From the NCBI RefSeq assembly GCF_000002075.1, contig NW_004797377.1, positions 96,489-160,488 on the forward strand: DNA of 64,000 nt. Reading direction: 5' to 3'. Positions 34,238 to 47,600 of this stretch are shown here, one piece after another. Source of the stretch: Aplysia californica (taxonomy: Eukaryota > Mollusca > Gastropoda > Aplysiida > Aplysiidae). The first letter of the stretch is position 1, and every line of letters begins with the position of its first letter. The notes below the pieces were generated by a model. The model was given only the letters and a program-made list of their open reading frames with translations, was not told the DNA's origin and made no database searches. The position numbers and the translations under genes are program-made.

Positions 34238-35110
34238 CAGTCAAACCTGCCATGACGGCCACTTGTATAATATGGCCACCTGTACTGACGGTCACTTTCC
34301 ATCCCCCCCCCCCCCCCCCTTGCGTTTTTTCTCTGTATAAAAGGCTCACTTGTCCAACATGGCCGTGGCCACCTTATAATTTTTATTAACCCACAGTTAA
34401 GTTTACTTGCCTCAGGCGGCTAGGCGTGGTCACTCATTGCCCGATGCTTTGTCATAAATTTTGAAACGGCTCCTGAGACTGTGGACAGGCTGTCATAATC
34501 CATTCTCCTGTTGTTATTGTTAGTCCCCCCAATGAATGTTTACCCAAGTTCATCAATGGGTAACAATAAATTTTCAACTGCTGGTGAGGGAAGCATTTGA
34601 TCTGTCATAACATACAGAAGCCCCAGCCCACAACTCATTCACAAACCATGTGTGAGGTGACTGGTCACTGTTTTGTTTACTTAATCTGTATCAAAGTAGC
34701 AATGGACGTTAACGTGAACTTGCGATAGAAGCGCCAATTACTCTTAGAGTGGTGGCAACCCAGGGATTGTTTAAGCGTGGCACTCACTTCTGTCTTCATC
34801 GTCTTTCATATATTTCTTTTATTTTACTCTTGCACAAAATCAGCAACAACAAAAAAACGAACCAAAACACAAACCAACTAAACAACAAAACTCTTTTCAT
34901 ACCACCCACCCCTCCTTTTTCAAAATAAAACAAAAACCCTTTTGAATTAGCCTTACGGCAGTCCAAATCCTGAGATCAGCCCTGGTTCGGACCTCGGAAA
35001 AAAATGGTTTGCCTTTTTTAATTTGACCAGTCCTGCTTAAGACAGCCACCTGTGTTATTTGACCACTTTTCACCTTGACAATGGGTGGCCGTTTTTCACA
35101 GGTTCGACTG
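34238..35110. mobile_element. Tigger-type MITE with TA target duplication
   Basis: CAGTCAAACCTGCCATGACG at the left and GGCCGTTTTTCACAGGTTCG at the right are inverted, with TA outside each end (34236-34237 and 35111-35112). 873 bp, non-coding, with a poly-C run near 34304. Confidence 0.78.
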
Positions 35111-35128
35111 TATATAAAATGTTTTATA

Positions 35129-35400
35129 CAGTCGATCGAACCTGTATGGGCTACCCATTGTTGAGGAGAATAGTGGCCGTTTAAGACAGGTGGCCATCTT
35201 AGGCAGGACTGATCAAAATGAAGAAAACAAACCATTCTCTTCTGAGGTCCGAACCGAAGTGGTTGGTGGCTTAGGACTACCATGCTAATTAAATGGGTTT
35301 TTGTTTTCTTTTTTTTAAAAAGAGGGGGCGGGGGAAGGTTATTTTTGTTGTTATTGTTGCTTTTTTTGGATAGATGGATTTTTCTAATGTTATTTGCTGG
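35129..35400. mobile_element. Partial, inverted second copy of the preceding MITE
   Basis: Starts TACAGTCGATCGAACCTG and then mirrors the right part of 34238-35110 (GTGGCCGTTTAAGACAGG, CAGGACTGATCA, GAGGTCCGAACC). The two copies are head to head with an 18-bp spacer. Confidence 0.68.
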
Positions 35401-35410
35401 TTTTATGTAA

Positions 35411-37235
35411 GGGTTAAACTACAAGAATGCCTTAACTAATGTCAAACAGACAACCGTTTTGGCCAAAAGAAACAAATGGAGCAACACAGTCACAGGCTTC
35501 GACCTACTTAGAAACGGAGCCAAAGCATGGTCACTTCTCGCCAACTTATGTTGGGAAAACGCAGCAACAGCCCAAAACCCATGGACACGGAGGAAGGCGC
35601 TATTGTTGAAGAACAAAAAAAGACAGAAATGTTCAACAAGTTCTTTGCCTCAATAAACAAAGCCACACCTCACACTGACCGACATAAAGAATGTCTGAAA
35701 AAATTGAAAGAGAAAGAGCATGTGCCAAGTGCAATTATCTCTCTTTGAAGATAACTTCACCCTCACTGAACTCAACAGCGCAACGAAGAAACTGAAGCCT
35801 GACATATCCCCAGGACCAAATAAAATCCACAATGAAATGCTTGTCAATCTCAATCCTGCTGTAAGGATACTATCCTCCAGCTTATCAACAAGATGTGGAA
35901 TGAAAACACCATCCCCAGAGCATGGAGAAACGCCGTCATCACCCCCATTCTTAAGAAAGGAAAACTTGCAGAAGAATTGAAAAGCTATCGACCCTTCTCA
36001 TTCACCTCATGCATCTGGAAACTAGCAGAGGATGGTTAACCACTGCCTATACTGGTGGTTGGAAACAAATGGTGCCTTGGACCGAAACCAAGCAGGATTT
36101 TGTGCGAGCCAGCAAAAGGAGATGACTGGCTCTCCATGCTCAGTCAGAGAGTCCTTGATAGCTTCCTGGAAAAGAAACACACTGTGGCGGTGTATGTCGA
36201 TCTCCAGCAGGCATACGACAAGGTATGGAGAAAAGGATTACTGTCGAAGATGACATATACAGATAGGTGAAGACCTTCCTTACGGACAGGACAATCCAGA
36301 CCAGGATGAACAATAGTGTGTCATCCAAGGTTATATTGGAGGAGGGCCTACCCCAGGGTTCCTGTCTGAACTGCACACTCCTCCTTGTCTTCATCAAAGA
36401 CCTACCTGAGAAACTGAAATCGAAAAAGGCGCTATATGCCGATGACCTAGCCATCTGGCATTCAAGTAAACAAGCTGGCATCAGTGCACGACTTGTAAAT
36501 GAGGACCTAGATAGATTTGACAACTACTGCTGCAAGTGGAAACTAAAAGCAAATTGTACCAAGACAATGTACACCGTCTTTATGAAAAGTCACAAGGCTG
36601 CAAAGCAAAATCTCACCATCTCACTTTCAAGAAACAAACTTGAAAAAGTTGAAAACCCAACCTGCCTCATGCAAAATCATCAGAAGTCTAAGGCCAAACA
36701 AGAGACTTAAAACCTTCTCAGGCGGCTGGCTAACACCTCGTGGGGAGTGGACAAGGATTCACTAAGACAGCTATATGTTGGCTATGTACACTCAGCAATA
36801 GAATATAACTTAACCCAATAGACAACCTGCAGCAAACCAACTCAGGGGTCTCTTGATTCAGAATCAAGCTGTACGATTTATCTCAGGAGCTTTGAGATCC
36901 ACTCCAACTGTAGCTTGCGAAATCCATACAAGCCTGGAACCTTTGAATCTGTGGAGAGAGGCAACAGTTGTAGAGGTGAGTGAGCACTGTAAGAGACAGA
37001 AAGATCATTGAACAGAGAAGACTAAAGAAACGAATCCATGGAAGATCAATACTCGACACAGCCACCAAATTAGAAGAAAAACACCACCTTCCATGTGACA
37101 GAGAAATGCTGAAACTCTTAAGACCAGAACTCCCCCTAAACACCAACACCAAGAATGCCAAAATCAAAACTTCAGTCATAAAGGAGACAGTGAAAAAGGA
37201 ATGTGACTCAGTAGAACTGAAGACCACAGCTCTCA
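35411..37235 (+). mobile_element. 5'-truncated LINE (Jockey/I-like reverse transcriptase)
   Basis: Broken frames read NKRSNTVTGFDLL, DISPGPNKIHNEML, VYVDLQQAYDKVWRKGLL near 36190, LPQGSCLNCTLLLVFIKDLP near 36350 and LYADDLAIW near 36435, then the post-RT region. No endonuclease is present. The 3' end is cut by a DNA-element fragment at 37236. It is closely similar to the LINE at 42975-45358. Confidence 0.8.
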
Positions 37236-37315
37236 AAACTATTTCCGTTTTAGACAGGTATAAAAACCCTCCGAAGGGAAGGAATTTCTCTTTCCGTTTC
37301 GGCATTAGTCAGGTT
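37236..37315. mobile_element. Fragment of DNA element family I
   Basis: TTCCGTTTTAGACAGG and CCTCCGAAGGGAAGG match the right arm of 30864-32410. Only about 80 bp is present. Confidence 0.5.
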
Positions 37316-38498
37316 CCTTTACAATTGTGTTTCCTTTATTCCCTTAACCTTTGACATTCTGTTTCTCTGTTTTTCTTGTCCCCCCCAACCAGGGCAGTGC
37401 TACCGACTGAAGTTGTCTTTAGGCCATTCCCAAAGGAGGGATATTAACATGTTCATATGGCTGTATCTTGAGTAATATTTGTCTTCCACCTAGTTTTTTA
37501 ATCTTCTCCATCATCCATCTGTACAAATGACCACTTGCCACTAACATTATGTAATGGCCTGTCTGACACAACCACTATTTTATCAAACAAATGGACAACG
37601 CAAATTTCTCATTGCCTGAAACTGAAACGTTGCCATAAATTGACGCTTAACGTTATGGAGGAGCAGTCAAAAAATGTTCTTCTGTGTACGAGTGAGGCAT
37701 GCAAATAGTCATACCCCAGAAGCTCTTCCCATAATTAGAGGAAGACAGTGTGCAAGGGTACAACAAAATGAAATGTTACAGACTGAGTAAACAGTGGGAC
37801 CACCAATCTCATGCTTTGTGTGGTCAGTGGACAGGGGCTTCTGGGTCACAACGGTTCTTTTTTATTTATTTGGTAAAGGGTCCTGGGAAATTTATTATAA
37901 ATCGTGCAAAACTGCGTTTATTCATGGAACCTGAAGTGTTGTTCCATTATGGAATTATATTGTTACTCTCACTAACCATACAAGATATTTGTTTCGCTGT
38001 ACAGGATATAAATTATTTTTAGAAAATGATATTCATACACATGTATATGCACAATCTCAGTATTCATGATTAGGAGAACAAATAATGGCAGTAATTTTTG
38101 TAGAACTTTATCAAAACATCAGTAAAGTGCAAGAGTTTATTATACATTACCAAATCTGATTGTGATACTGGAAAAGTTTACGCTTGTTGTAAAATGTTCT
38201 CACTCTTCATTCACTCCCTCTATCTACATACTATTTTTCTATTAAAATGAAAATTTACAGCCAACAGATGTCTTTCTCAATTCGCTCTCTCTCTCTCTGT
38301 TTGTGCCTTCCCCTACTAATACTATCTCTTTCACTCTTCTATCTTTGCTCCTGTCCTCTTTATCTCCCCTTCTTTTGTCACTGAATAGTGCCTTTTAGCT
38401 TTATTTAGCCTATTATGTAGATTAAGTTTACAGGTCAGCAGAAGTGCTTGCAGTACTGAGAGGACACTCACATTCACATGTGCATGACGTTCTCTTTT
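37316..38498. other. Upstream region of the dehydrogenase gene
   Basis: AT-rich, with a short CT run near 38285. No exon or known repeat seen. A non-coding first exon of the dehydrogenase gene could lie here or further left. Confidence 0.45.
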
Positions 38499-38522
38499 CA
38501 GAGTTTATAGATTTCTCCCAAA
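38499..38522 (+). promoter_or_regulatory. Probable 5'-UTR 3' splice site and leader of the dehydrogenase gene
   Basis: A pyrimidine-rich stretch TTCTCTTTTCAG ends at 38501, 21 bases before the start codon, and reads like a splice acceptor. If real, the gene has an untranslated first exon further upstream. Confidence 0.45.
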
Positions 38523-38615
38523 ATGCAGCAGTTGATTCGAACAGCATTCGTTACTGGTGGGGCACAGGGTTTGGGGAGAGGATTCTCTAAAGCTCTCCTT
38601 GATCGAGGAATAAAG
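38523..38615 (+). CDS. HPGD: HPGD-like gene, coding exon 1
   Basis: Start codon through RGIK; contains the TGxxxGxG cofactor motif. Twelve residues precede the double glycine, as in human HPGD, supporting this ATG. Donor GTAGGA. Confidence 0.88.
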
Positions 38616-41600
38616 GTAGGATGATTTCTGTTTTTGCGTGTAATTTTGCAATTCCATTACAGTGGGAGAGAAATTGTTTCAGATGTTATCTGTAAGAGTT
38701 AGTTTATTGCTTACTGAGTGTCCTTTGGTGACTGGCAACATGCTTGTTTGCTACTTCTGCTGAAAAAAGTCTGTCAGAACAATAATGTATTTACAGGATG
38801 TGACACTTGTGGTGTTTTAAAATGTTGCCTTTTACTGATCTCTTGTGCAAAAATCAATGAATTCTTTAGCCAAAGCTGGGGGGGGGGGGGGGTTCATCTT
38901 ACTGTATGCCCAGCCAGTAACGAGTCACTTTGATTTTGGTGAAGGTCAGGGCTGTTAGCAAGACATAGCACCTCTCTATGCAAATAATTAGATACCAGCA
39001 TGAAATCAGCATGTACAATAAGTATACTGGCTTGTGAGCAGCAACATGAGTGGAGTCTCGCAGTCTCTCTGGCTTGATTTTTTATCTGGTTTTGACTGTG
39101 ACATCTATCAATTGTTTGTTCATAAATTAATTAAATTATGATTATACTTGTTTGTTTTATGTTAGAATTCATAATGTGTAAAGAGTACTTCTTAAGGTCA
39201 AGTTCCTTTGAGTGTATTTATATATATCGTTAGTTGTTTTTTTCTAACCGCATGTGACCCCATTACCATGTTTGGCTTATATTTTTTTACTTTACCCCTC
39301 TGGACAGGTATGCTTCGCAGATGTTCAAGCCTCAGTTGGCAAGAGCACAGAAACTGAATTTAAAAGCCTTTACGGAGATGATAAAGTCATGTTCTGTCAC
39401 TGTGATGTCACTTCTGTGAACAACTTGGAAGGTATGAAATGTTGCAAATTGCAAAAGTCAAGTCTTCCCATTTCAAATATGATTGACTTAGTGCAGATAT
39501 CAGAGGTCACAGTGAGGTTTCAGAGATGTTTTACAAGGACAAAAAATAGTAGGTTGTGATCATGGATGGGTTATTCTTTACTTTTACTCTGACTGTTATT
39601 TGATAAGTCTCAAGTTATTTTATGGAATAAAAATGTTACACAAAACCTCATGTACATTATGCTGTGATCCTTTATTTGTCTTTCCCCAACTTGATATTTT
39701 TTGTTGTTTTGCTTTTTGCCTGAGAGATTAGTACAGTGCATCCTCTGTATAACGACGTTGTCGGGACCAGAAAAAAATGTTGTTATAGAGAGGCAACCAA
39801 AAATATTACTAAAAAGGAAAAATTTGGGACCTGCGCACAATGTCGCTATAAAAAGGATGTCGTTATACAGAGGATGTCGTTATATCAAAGGTATTATATT
39901 TATAGAGAGGCTGCACTGTATCATTGTGATTCTGAATTTTTGGGTAAGATTATTCTTCTTTGTTTAGTGGACTCTGTAGCAAATTTGCACCTTTACTGAC
40001 TTCATAAGTCTAGCGTGGAGCTGTGCAAAGTCAGCTTCGGGAGCCTTTACTCCCTGAGAGAAAGTCATTTTCTTTTACTACAGTACAGAAAATAAAGATA
40101 TTCTGTAATGTTCCTGAGATATATGCTAATGTATGAAAAGTTATGTGTCAGATTGATAAATATAGATCTCTATATCATCATCAAAAGTAGATGTATTATA
40201 GATTGCTATATTATCTTTATGATTGATGTGTATGGGAAAAAGACAAATTTGATCCCACTTTTATCTGAATATCCTTTTAAAGGACAGTTTGAGCAAGGGA
40301 GCATATGTTAAACCCAGTTTTGTTTTGTTTTTGCTTTTAATCTTCGCAGATTCCTTCAATGCAGCAGTAAAAAAGTTTGGTCATGTTGATCTTATGGTGA
40401 ATAATGCTGGCATCGGAGATGAGTCAAAGCTTGTACAGATGATCAGTATAAATCTGGTTTGTAGCACTGAGATTATTTAAATATTTTTGTTTATAGTGTA
40501 TCTGTAGTGGCAAAGTTCCATTGTGCTCTTCTATTCTTTTCACGTCTGTCAGGTAATATGTGAACACAGCTTTTCTTATCCTTTATCAAGGTATTTTCTT
40601 CTCAGTGTAAAGTCCACCGACTTAAGGGCCTATTACATGTACAGGCAGACCGGACAGGTTTTTGACAGTAGGCAAACCGTACGGCCAGACGAAATCGAGG
40701 AAACTTGACTGTTATTACACGCCACAATCAACCTGAAGGCAGCCCCCAGTAGGCTAGGCCAAGAAGCTTTCTCGGACTAGGCCTACAGACAGAATCGGAA
40801 ATGATCAAATGCATGTCGGGTAATTTTTAAAAAATACAAACCCACCATCTCACACACATGCACGGGCGTGCGCGCAAAGCATAAAAAAGTGCAGGAATAG
40901 AAAATCCTTAAATACAAAACGAAACAAGTCATTCGCGAGCCATTTCCCTAATTTAGATACGCTGATTCTGAATCTGGTATCATTTTTTATCTACGACATG
41001 AGATTTTCTATAATTTTGAAATTAGTTCTGTAGTCCTCGGGGCAGCAAACTTCAAATATTAGTCGGCACTCCCCTCAAGGCCGGATGGCTGGACTTCAAA
41101 TTCACAGGTAGTGGCTGTGGGTTCTTGACATCCGGCGGGCCGGGTATTTGCCGGGTATTCGCCTACGGTTTGATCCAAATTTCTTATCACACGTTGCGAT
41201 TAGCCGTACGGCCCAGAAACCTGGCCTGTAGGCCTACATGTAAAAAAAGGCCCTTTAGCTTATGTTGAAGAGAGTGTTCAAGTGTTTTAGCCCCCCCAAG
41301 AAAGATGATTTTCCCCTTCTTTGAGGAGAAATTTCTTTGGTTACAGTTGTGTGTGATATGAATTGTGGTTATTTCTAATGAAACAATATTATTCCTAGGG
41401 GCTGTAGGCCAACAGTCTCTTTTTTCAGCTAATTATGTGTCTTTTTCAAGGGCACTACCCAGTAACTGTCTACTTAAAAGATGTTGCATCGACATATTGC
41501 TTACTATTTATTTTGTGAGTCAATTGCATGTATGCGGATCAAGGCTACACACAGGGGAAAATTTGGTAAAGATTCCTTTTCAAAATATCTATGCTATTTT

Positions 41601-44600
41601 TTAAACAACCTATTTGAATACAAGTAATTTCTCTTGAGAATCAAACTGTTTCCAATATGATATGTCGCATTATGACTCACATCATTAAGTTGAAAAGATA
41701 AATGCAGATAAAAATTGGGGCAACATACAATGGTTGCTTAATCCTTTAAGCCCTGACCTCTTGAGGCTACCGTGCCCCTCCCCTTGAGCTCCTGAGCTCC
41801 CGAGCTCCTGAACCATATATTACTAACATTCATATATGATAGTCATAATCACATTCCATATTCCAGTCAGGGTAGTCCTTGCCATTCATCATCATCCAGT
41901 TCATTGCCGACTGGCGTGGGCGATCATGGACCTCCATTTCACACTGTCTTGCGTTGCAGCGAAGGTGTCTTTCGTTATTGCTGTTCCCAACCTTATTGTT
42001 AGCTTGTCAAGTATCCTTTCCCTCTATCTGCCTCTTCCTCTCTTTCCATCAAACTTGGCTGTTGTTACAATGTTCTCCAATGCTTCTTTCCGCCTTGTGT
42101 GTCCAATGAAATTAGCCTGTTGCTTTCCTATATTCGCCATAAGCTGCCATCCGTAATTTGCTTCAACCAAGACTTCTTGATTTGTTTTCCTAGCTGTCCA
42201 TGGGATACGCAGTATGCGTCTTATGAACCACAACTCTGTCGGCTCAATTGTTCTTTCCTGTTGTTTATTGGTTGTCCACACTTCGCACCCACATAATAGG
42301 ATTGGCTCGATGTATTTTTTCAGCACCCTTTTTCTTGTTTCCAGTGACAGATTGATGTTTGTAAATATCTGTTTCATTTTGTGGAAAGTTGCTTTTGCTT
42401 CGCAAATGCGACTTTTAATTTCTGTGTGTCATCTCCCATCTGATGATATAATGGTCCCCAAATATTTAACCCTAACCGTACGCCCTGGGGTCATTTTGTA
42501 CCCCTGGGGTTGTATTCTTCAAATTTTAGAATACTTGTAGTGCGAAGATCTCTTGGAAACTTTCAGTATTTCTCAAAAAATCATTTTCACAGACTGCTAT
42601 GCAAAGCGTACGGATCAGATTAACTAGTAAATTTCCGCTTTGGAAAGTGGTGCCACAGAGTTCCCCACGTCGTATGGTTACAATAGTAAAACATGACGTA
42701 CGGATGGATTAAAATGTTGTACTAGCTTGAGGGTGGTGCCATTGATTTTGATATTGCAGGTTGGGGTTGGAGTTTTTCTGCTTATCACCATTGTTTCAGT
42801 TTTCTTGATGTTTAGGCTTAGGCCCGTGTTGTCACTCTCTTGTACGATGACATTTAATAGATCCTTGTCATTACCAGCATCTAATTCAGAAAGATGTTCA
42901 AAATAATTAATAACGTCTTGTGTTATAAACACTGGTTTCCCTTCGCTCACCATTGTACGGATGGCTAGGCAAACAGGCAGTTTTACACACCGCCGCCAGA
43001 TTATACCGCTCCTGGAAAATGGGAAACCACCTGGAGAAGCGAAAAGCTACTGACCTATCTCATTAACATCATGTATCAGTAAGTTTGCGGAAAGAATGAT
43101 AAACAGCCGCCTACTGGTACCTGGAAAACACTAACAGCTTGAACCCACACCAAGCAGGCTTCAGAAAAGGCAGCAAGACAGAAGATCAACTTTTTAAACT
43201 AGGTCAAAACGTCCAGGATGGTTTTCAGGAGACTAAACACACTGTCGCCATCTTTGTAGATCTCCAACAGGCGTACGACAGAGTGTGGAGAAAAGGCCTA
43301 CTCATGAAAATGATGAACCTTGGGATACATGGCAAACTATATAAATGGATCAAGTTCTTCCTGTCAGATCGAAACATTGAAACCAAGATAAACAATGCCC
43401 ACACGTCAAGAGAAGTACTCGAGGAAGGTTCCTGTCTCAGTTGCACTTTGTTCCTGATCTTCTTCAATGATGTAATGATCGTGCTGAAGTCTGAAAAGCA
43501 GTTGCGAGCGCCATAAAACCCTATACTACTAACTAACTAGAAGTCTGAAAAGACTCTTTACGCTGATGACTTTGTTCTCTGCAGACACATCACAGCACGG
43601 TTGTAGGAGCAGGGAACTTAAATGAAGACATCAAGAGACTCCACAATTACTGTCAGAAATGGAATCTTAAAATAAACTACATGAAAACAGTATACACCAA
43701 CTTTACAAAGAGCCATAAATCAGTCAAAGAAAATCTCCAACTAAAGATGGGAAATGAAAATCTCCCCAAAGAAGAACAACCAATATACCTAGGAGTCAAA
43801 CTTGATTAAAGTCTAACCATGAAAAGCCAAGTGGAGAACATAAAGAACAAGGGGGAAAAAAAAGACTCCAACTTTTAAAGAAGCTCGCAAGCAGTTCATG
43901 TGGATCAGACAAACGAACTCTGAGAGCTCTGTACCTTGGTTGTTTCCGATCTTCCCTGGAATACAGCAGTAGCCTACTCACTATGTGCAGTACAACTACT
44001 TGCAACACCCTTGACAAAGTCCAAAATAATGCCCTTTGTTTCATAAATGGTAGCATGAGTTCCACTCCTACCGCTGCATGTGAAATCCTTTCAAATGTTG
44101 AACCCCTGAGAATCCGCAGAGATAAAGCAGTTTTGGAGCTACATGAAAGAACCAAAAGAATGTGCTCCAACCACCCAAACAGGAAATTAGTAGAAACATG
44201 GAAACCAAAGAAACGAATTCAACAAAAGTCAATCATGCATCATGTCACAGAACTAATGGAGAGTCACCATCTACCACAAAACAGAAAAGAAACCAAAAGA
44301 GTCAACCAAATCATCCCTCCCCACATTTCTATGGAAAAACCAATCATTAAAACATCTCTCAGAGACAATAGCACAAAATCTTCAGATCTAGTGATGCTGA
44401 TGCTTGCGTCTCATCAAACAATCAACAGCTATTCAGATGACCGGATACACATCTATACAGACCACTTAGCATTCAAAGGCACAACCAAAGCCGGATATGG
44501 AATACTAATTTAGTATTCCATATCCGACTTTGTTTGTGACTAATACAGTACCCAGATTGAAGTTCCAGTGAGATCTCTGCAGCCTGTGGAGAGAAATGCA

Positions 44601-47600
44601 GCAACTATGATGCAGAAATGATTGCAATTGAAACAGCACTATACCGTCTCTGCACAGTTTTTGACACTCATCCTGGAATAGCACAGAGTATTGTGATTTT
44701 CACTGACTCATTATCAGTCTTGCAAGCGATAGAAAATGACCATCATCTAAACCAAGGTTTGACTCATATACTGTTTGGCTCCCATCATCTGATAACATTC
44801 CTTGGCATCAACCTGGTAATGCAGTGGACACTCAAACATACCTAGAAAAAACAGAGCAGATACACTCACCAAACGAGGATCTAGACAGGAATAACCCAAT
44901 ATTTTAACTTCATACAACATTGAAAAACAAATCGTTAAAAGCAACATCAAACAAGATTAGATGAACAGATGAGCCCTGGGAAAGACTGGCAGAGAATATG
45001 ACCACAACAAAAAGGAATGACAATATCAAACACCTACAGAGAAAGAAACAGACCGCGATTTTTCACCTACGAACAGAACATATACAACTGAACTTCCACC
45101 TGAACAGAATAAACCCAGAACTTCCTCCAATGTGTCCCTTGTGTGACTATGCATATGAGACTTTGGATCATCACCTGTTCCACTGCACAGCTCTAAATGA
45201 CACCAGAGCTACCCTTCTCCCTCCGAGACCTAACATTGACAACACACTCTATGGAACATAACAGCAACTGCAACAAACCTGCACTTATCACTACATGGCA
45301 TTGGACAGAAGGGCGAGAGTCCAGATGGTGCAGGATCGATAACAACAACAACAACAACACGCCACCGGTGTACCGGTGACGAGGGATCAAAGGGTTAAAC
45401 CTTGGCGGTATTCCTATTTCATTATCAAAGTTTGATCAAGCAGAGTTAATTGTAAGCTGAATGGAAATGTGTCGAACTTAATATTTATCAATAATAAAAC
45501 AAGTGAGACTCTTATGTTGGTTTTGATTTGATGATGGATTTGTTCACACATTTAATTTTACCCGTTTCATATATTTGACATTCTCACATGAATTTATTTA
45601 TGTCATTTTATATTTATGACAGACGGCTGCTATTCAAGGGTCACAAATTGCCTTGGAACATATGAGAAAAGACAAAGGAGGTCGTGGCGGGAGGATTATA
45701 AATGTTGCATCCACTGCTGGTCAGTTTTGTTATAATAATGATGCTTTTTCCACTGTTCTTATCATCTTTAAAGCTGATGTTCTTACTGACTGATATTTAA
45801 CAAAATGAATGGCAGTTTAATGAGTCAAATGCTCCACTGCTGTCCAAGGCAAAATGAACACTCATCTTCTAAAATAGCTAAAAACACATTTTAAAAAATA
45901 CTTTAAAGATTTTTAAAGATTGATTCGCGGACAGATAAGTAATTTAAGAGCTAAAAAAATAAGAAAACAAAATTACTTTTAGATGCAGCAAGTGTTTTTG
46001 GCAATTACTGCTGTTCAGCCACATGTATCTCTATATAAACATAGTCTAGCACGCACATAGAGAAACAAGCACACATGAAACAGATTTTTAGGTCCCACAT
46101 TTTTTCTGACATTCAATTTCATGTGTCATAACGCAGTGGAATCAAGCGCTAGTCAATTTTTGAGCATATGGAATTATTGTTATGTCTTTAACTGTAATGC
46201 TCTTTCATTTGTCTTGCTTTCACTGAAAAAAATACTCGTCTATCTAGAAGTCGAGATATTTGCCATCAAACGAGGGAAGGTGGGGGGGGGTGTGCCTGGT
46301 TTAAGAGATAAAATAAGGGGGGTTACAATAAGTTACATTATCAAATTGTCAAATCTTACTTGACAATAATGACAATTCCTTGAGATACTTTTTTTACTCC
46401 CTGGTCTTTCTATGCAGCATTGTTGAATGTTATTTCCTGTTGTAACCTATCCCAGTACCCAGTGCAAACTACCAGTACGATCCAGTAGAATTGAGTTGAG
46501 TCCGTCCATATTTTCCTCCATGGAAAAGCAAAAGCTACCATGTTGGCATAAAGCTGCCAATACTACTCACAACATTGAAAAACAAATGCATTTGATTTGT
46601 AAGAGATAATGGTAGCCTTTTTCAGTCCATGGAGAATATATTAATGTGCACAGCCTCAACTCAATCAAATTACTTCAATTGGCGGTGTGCATTTGGCTTA
46701 GGTTGCTTCTTTGCTTTTAGTTGAACTGAACACCTATCCAAGCATGGTTTACTATCTTGTCAGATCTTTCTGTGCCATGCTTAGACTAGACTAGACACAC
46801 TCTTTCTAAAACATTGAAAACAACCCTGCTTTTTTCAATGTTTATAAGAAATTAACAAAAGTCATACTTTAACAATAAATTAATGCATTGCAGCAGTTGA
46901 GCATTTGAAGGAGTCATCAAAGTATTCTGCTGTACCTGCTCTTACCTGATGAGTTTCAGTAGCCTTTCAATTCTCCCACTCTACTTTATGCAGCTTTTTG
47001 TGATAGTAAACTTCCTTGTCTTGTTGTCCATTTCTTGGTGACGTTGACCATTTATCTTTCATTCATCTCTTACAATCCAAGGTCTCATAGGAGTCTATTT
47101 CTCCCCTCGGTACTGCGCCTCCAAGTTTGGCTTAGTTGGTTACCATCACAGTATGGCAGTAAGTATGGCTTTGCTCTTTAACCTCAATGTTTTGTCCATG
47201 GTATAGCCTGGCCCTGTGGAAAATTGCATGTTTTAAATGTAAAAATTGCAAGGCAAACTGCCTAAAAATTGCAAAAAATTGCAGCCTTCCCATCCCAGGC
47301 ACATTAATACGGGCTTAACATTTTTAGTTTAAAAAACATGACAATTTTGAGTACCAGTAGCATAAAAGCAGCACAGCCTTTAAAAAATCATGACCCACAA
47401 TACAAATTCATCAAATGTTATTAACAACATTTACTAGTAACAACACACGAGTACGTTAACAAGGAAGTTATCGACCAAATATAATATGATAACGCGCGAC
47501 TCAAAATAACGGAACCCTCGGTTTTCGTAGTAACTTTTAAATGAAGGCATAAAATTTGACCAAATTTAGTACATACCGGGCACTTGGTTCATGCAAAAAT

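Larger units (their letters stand above)
41742..45394. mobile_element. Possible TTAA-flanked element filled with LINEs
   Basis: TTAATCCTTTAAGCCCTGAC at 41738 and the complement of the sequence ending at 45398 (TTAACCCTTTGATCCCTCGT) are similar inverted ends starting with TTAA. Between them lie two opposed LINEs. It may be a piggyBac-like carrier with LINEs nested in it, or two unrelated ends. Confidence 0.3.

Noticed and set aside
43983-45261. 176-, 75- and 87-codon frames with RNase H and zinc-knuckle motifs
   Set aside because: They are the 3' half of the LINE at 42975-45358, not independent genes.
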